Positions 62,920 to 64,000 of a stretch of DNA of 64,000 nt are shown one piece after another. Below the pieces are notes generated by a model, which did no database searches, was not told the origin of the DNA, and worked only from the letters and a program-made list of their open reading frames with translations. The stretch lies in the NCBI GenBank assembly GCA_022497155.1, contig MU385754.1, forward strand, positions 62,001 through 126,000, written 5' to 3'. Each line of letters begins with the position of its first letter. The stretch's first letter is position 1. Position numbers and translations under genes: made by a program. Source of the DNA: Whalleya microplaca. Its lineage: Eukaryota; Ascomycota; Sordariomycetes; Xylariales; Xylariaceae.

Positions 62920-63546
62920 ATGGCTGCCCAAGTGAACGGGGAGGTCCATCCCTCGTCAGCCCTACTCTCGGTAAGCATGTCACGTTTCCATGTCCCACGT
63001 GTGGTTTCACTACTACAGAACTATAAAGCTGACTTTACACTTCAATAGCATATTACCGGTTACCCGGTGGTAAACGATAGCATCACCTACTTCAAAAAAA
63101 ATCCCTACGGCCAGAAGTCGATAGAATTGGGTGATTCTGCCTACAAGACCTTTGCGAAGCCCGTCATTCCCTATTTCTCCAAGCCCTACCAATATGTCGC
63201 TCCCTACGTCAAGAAAGCCGATCTGATTGGCGACGATGCTCTTACTAAGGTCGATGAGCGCCTCCCTGCTTTGAAGAAGCCGACACACGAGCTATGGACC
63301 GACGGCAAGAACCTCGTCTTCTTCCCAGTCCGCAAGGGCCTGGAAACTAAGGATCATGTCTTCGACATCTACAACTCTGAATACAAGAAGGTCGGTGGTG
63401 TCGGTTTGGTGACTCAGAGCAAGGCTTTGGTCTCGACGGGCCTTGTCGTTACGAGCGAGGCCCTCACCTGGGTTGGCGATCTCCTTAGAGTTGGAAAGGT
63501 ACAAGCTAAAGAGGCTCGCAACGACATAGCTCAACACGCGAACTAA
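62920..63546 (+). CDS. CAP20: CAP20/perilipin-like lipid-droplet protein
   Basis: Fungal CAP20/MPL1 proteins coat lipid droplets and control lipid storage. In some plant and insect pathogens they support appressorium turgor. Exons are 62920-62970 and 63049-63546, with a 78-bp intron (62971-63048); the product is 182 residues, the normal family length. Landmarks are the short variable start, then YPVVNDSITYFKKNPYGQKS, IELGDSAYKTFAKPVIPYFS, KPYQYVAPYVKKAD, LTKVDERLPALKKPTHEL, LVFFPVRKGLETKDHVF and SKALVSTGLVVTSEALTWVG. There is no signal peptide or classical membrane helix; amphipathic helices would bind the droplet. The first exon is only 17 codons and would be missed if annotation started in exon 2. 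Presence of this gene does not by itself show a pathogenic lifestyle. Confidence 0.93.
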
Positions 63547-64000
63547 GCGGAAACTACCGGAATGACAAGACGCAACCGGTTCTCTCACATATCTAGTTCG
63601 TTTGGATACCATGACTCTTTTCCCTCTCTACCAAATATTAAGAGAGTGTTACGGGAAGCTGTGTGCTTTGACACACTTGTGTCAAATGGACGATTATTAG
63701 GGGCATTGGGGGATATATGACCTTGACACTATCAACACACGCAATTAATTCGCCTTCGCCTTCGTTTCTCAGCCACACCAATTGAATGCGATTCGATCTC
63801 TGCCAGAAGTGCTAGAGTTTATATTGAGTCGCGCCGTCGCCTCAATGGTACAGCTTATGCCCTGGCCAGAATGGCAACACGCCCAAGAAATAGCAAGGAT
63901 GTATACCTATGGTTGAGAAAAAGCCACGTAGGCGAACTCATATTCGCCCAACCTGTGTTTAATGACCTGTACGAAAAGATAATAGATTTCGATTCTGCAG
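63547..64000. other. 3' flank of the CAP20-like gene
   Basis: 454 bp to the window edge. I see no start of another gene and no RNA gene. An imperfect ACACTTGTGT palindrome-like word lies at about 63670-63685. Confidence 0.6.

Overview
The window is nuclear DNA of a filamentous ascomycete (Pezizomycotina, probably Sordariomycetes). The genes are split by short introns of 48-86 bp with GT..AG ends and CTAAC/CTGAC-like branch points. The proteins recognised form a fungal set: Rtt106, Vfa1, Yvh1, Med18, a two-part ThrE-type transporter, a CAP20/perilipin-like protein and a Pezizomycotina-type C2H2 protein. All names rest on protein patterns read by eye, because no database search was possible. 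Exon boundaries were worked out from reading frame and splice signals.

Layout. 1-897 (-): start of a cytochrome P450 that runs off the left edge before the haem-binding part. 3259-4747 (-) RTT106 and 5307-6017 (+) VFA1 are divergent and share a 559-bp promoter carrying a tandem repeat and a TACCTAGGTA palindrome. 6018-14146: about 8 kb with no recognisable gene. 14147-15333 (-) YVH1 phosphatase. 16946-19010 (-) C2H2 zinc-finger protein. 19011-37154: about 18 kb with no gene I can name, holding a GC-richer open-frame island at 25.5-26.1 kb and an AT-rich block at 36.2-36.9 kb. 37155-37715 (-) a disordered protein of unknown function. 38459-39288 (-) MED18. 39289-44602: gene-free. 44603-47118 (+) ThrE/DUF1212 transporter. 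47119-57317: about 10 kb with only a likely gene relic near 55.4-55.8 kb. 57318-58108 (-) AIG2/gamma-glutamylcyclotransferase-like gene that may be frame-damaged near its end. 58109-62919: gene-free. 62920-63546 (+) CAP20/perilipin-like gene.

The genes do not form a pathway or cluster. Most are single-copy housekeeping functions: chromatin assembly and silencing, ESCRT/Vps4, ribosome assembly, Mediator and lipid droplets. They sit as islands in unusually gene-poor DNA, about nine genes in 64 kb. The gene-poor DNA shows no clear transposon coding, no tRNA and no CRISPR. I did not find a convincing undescribed system. The best leads are the AIG2-like gene with its reading-frame problem, the two unexplained open-frame islands, the repeat-bearing disordered protein at 37 kb, and the recurrent palindromes near several genes.
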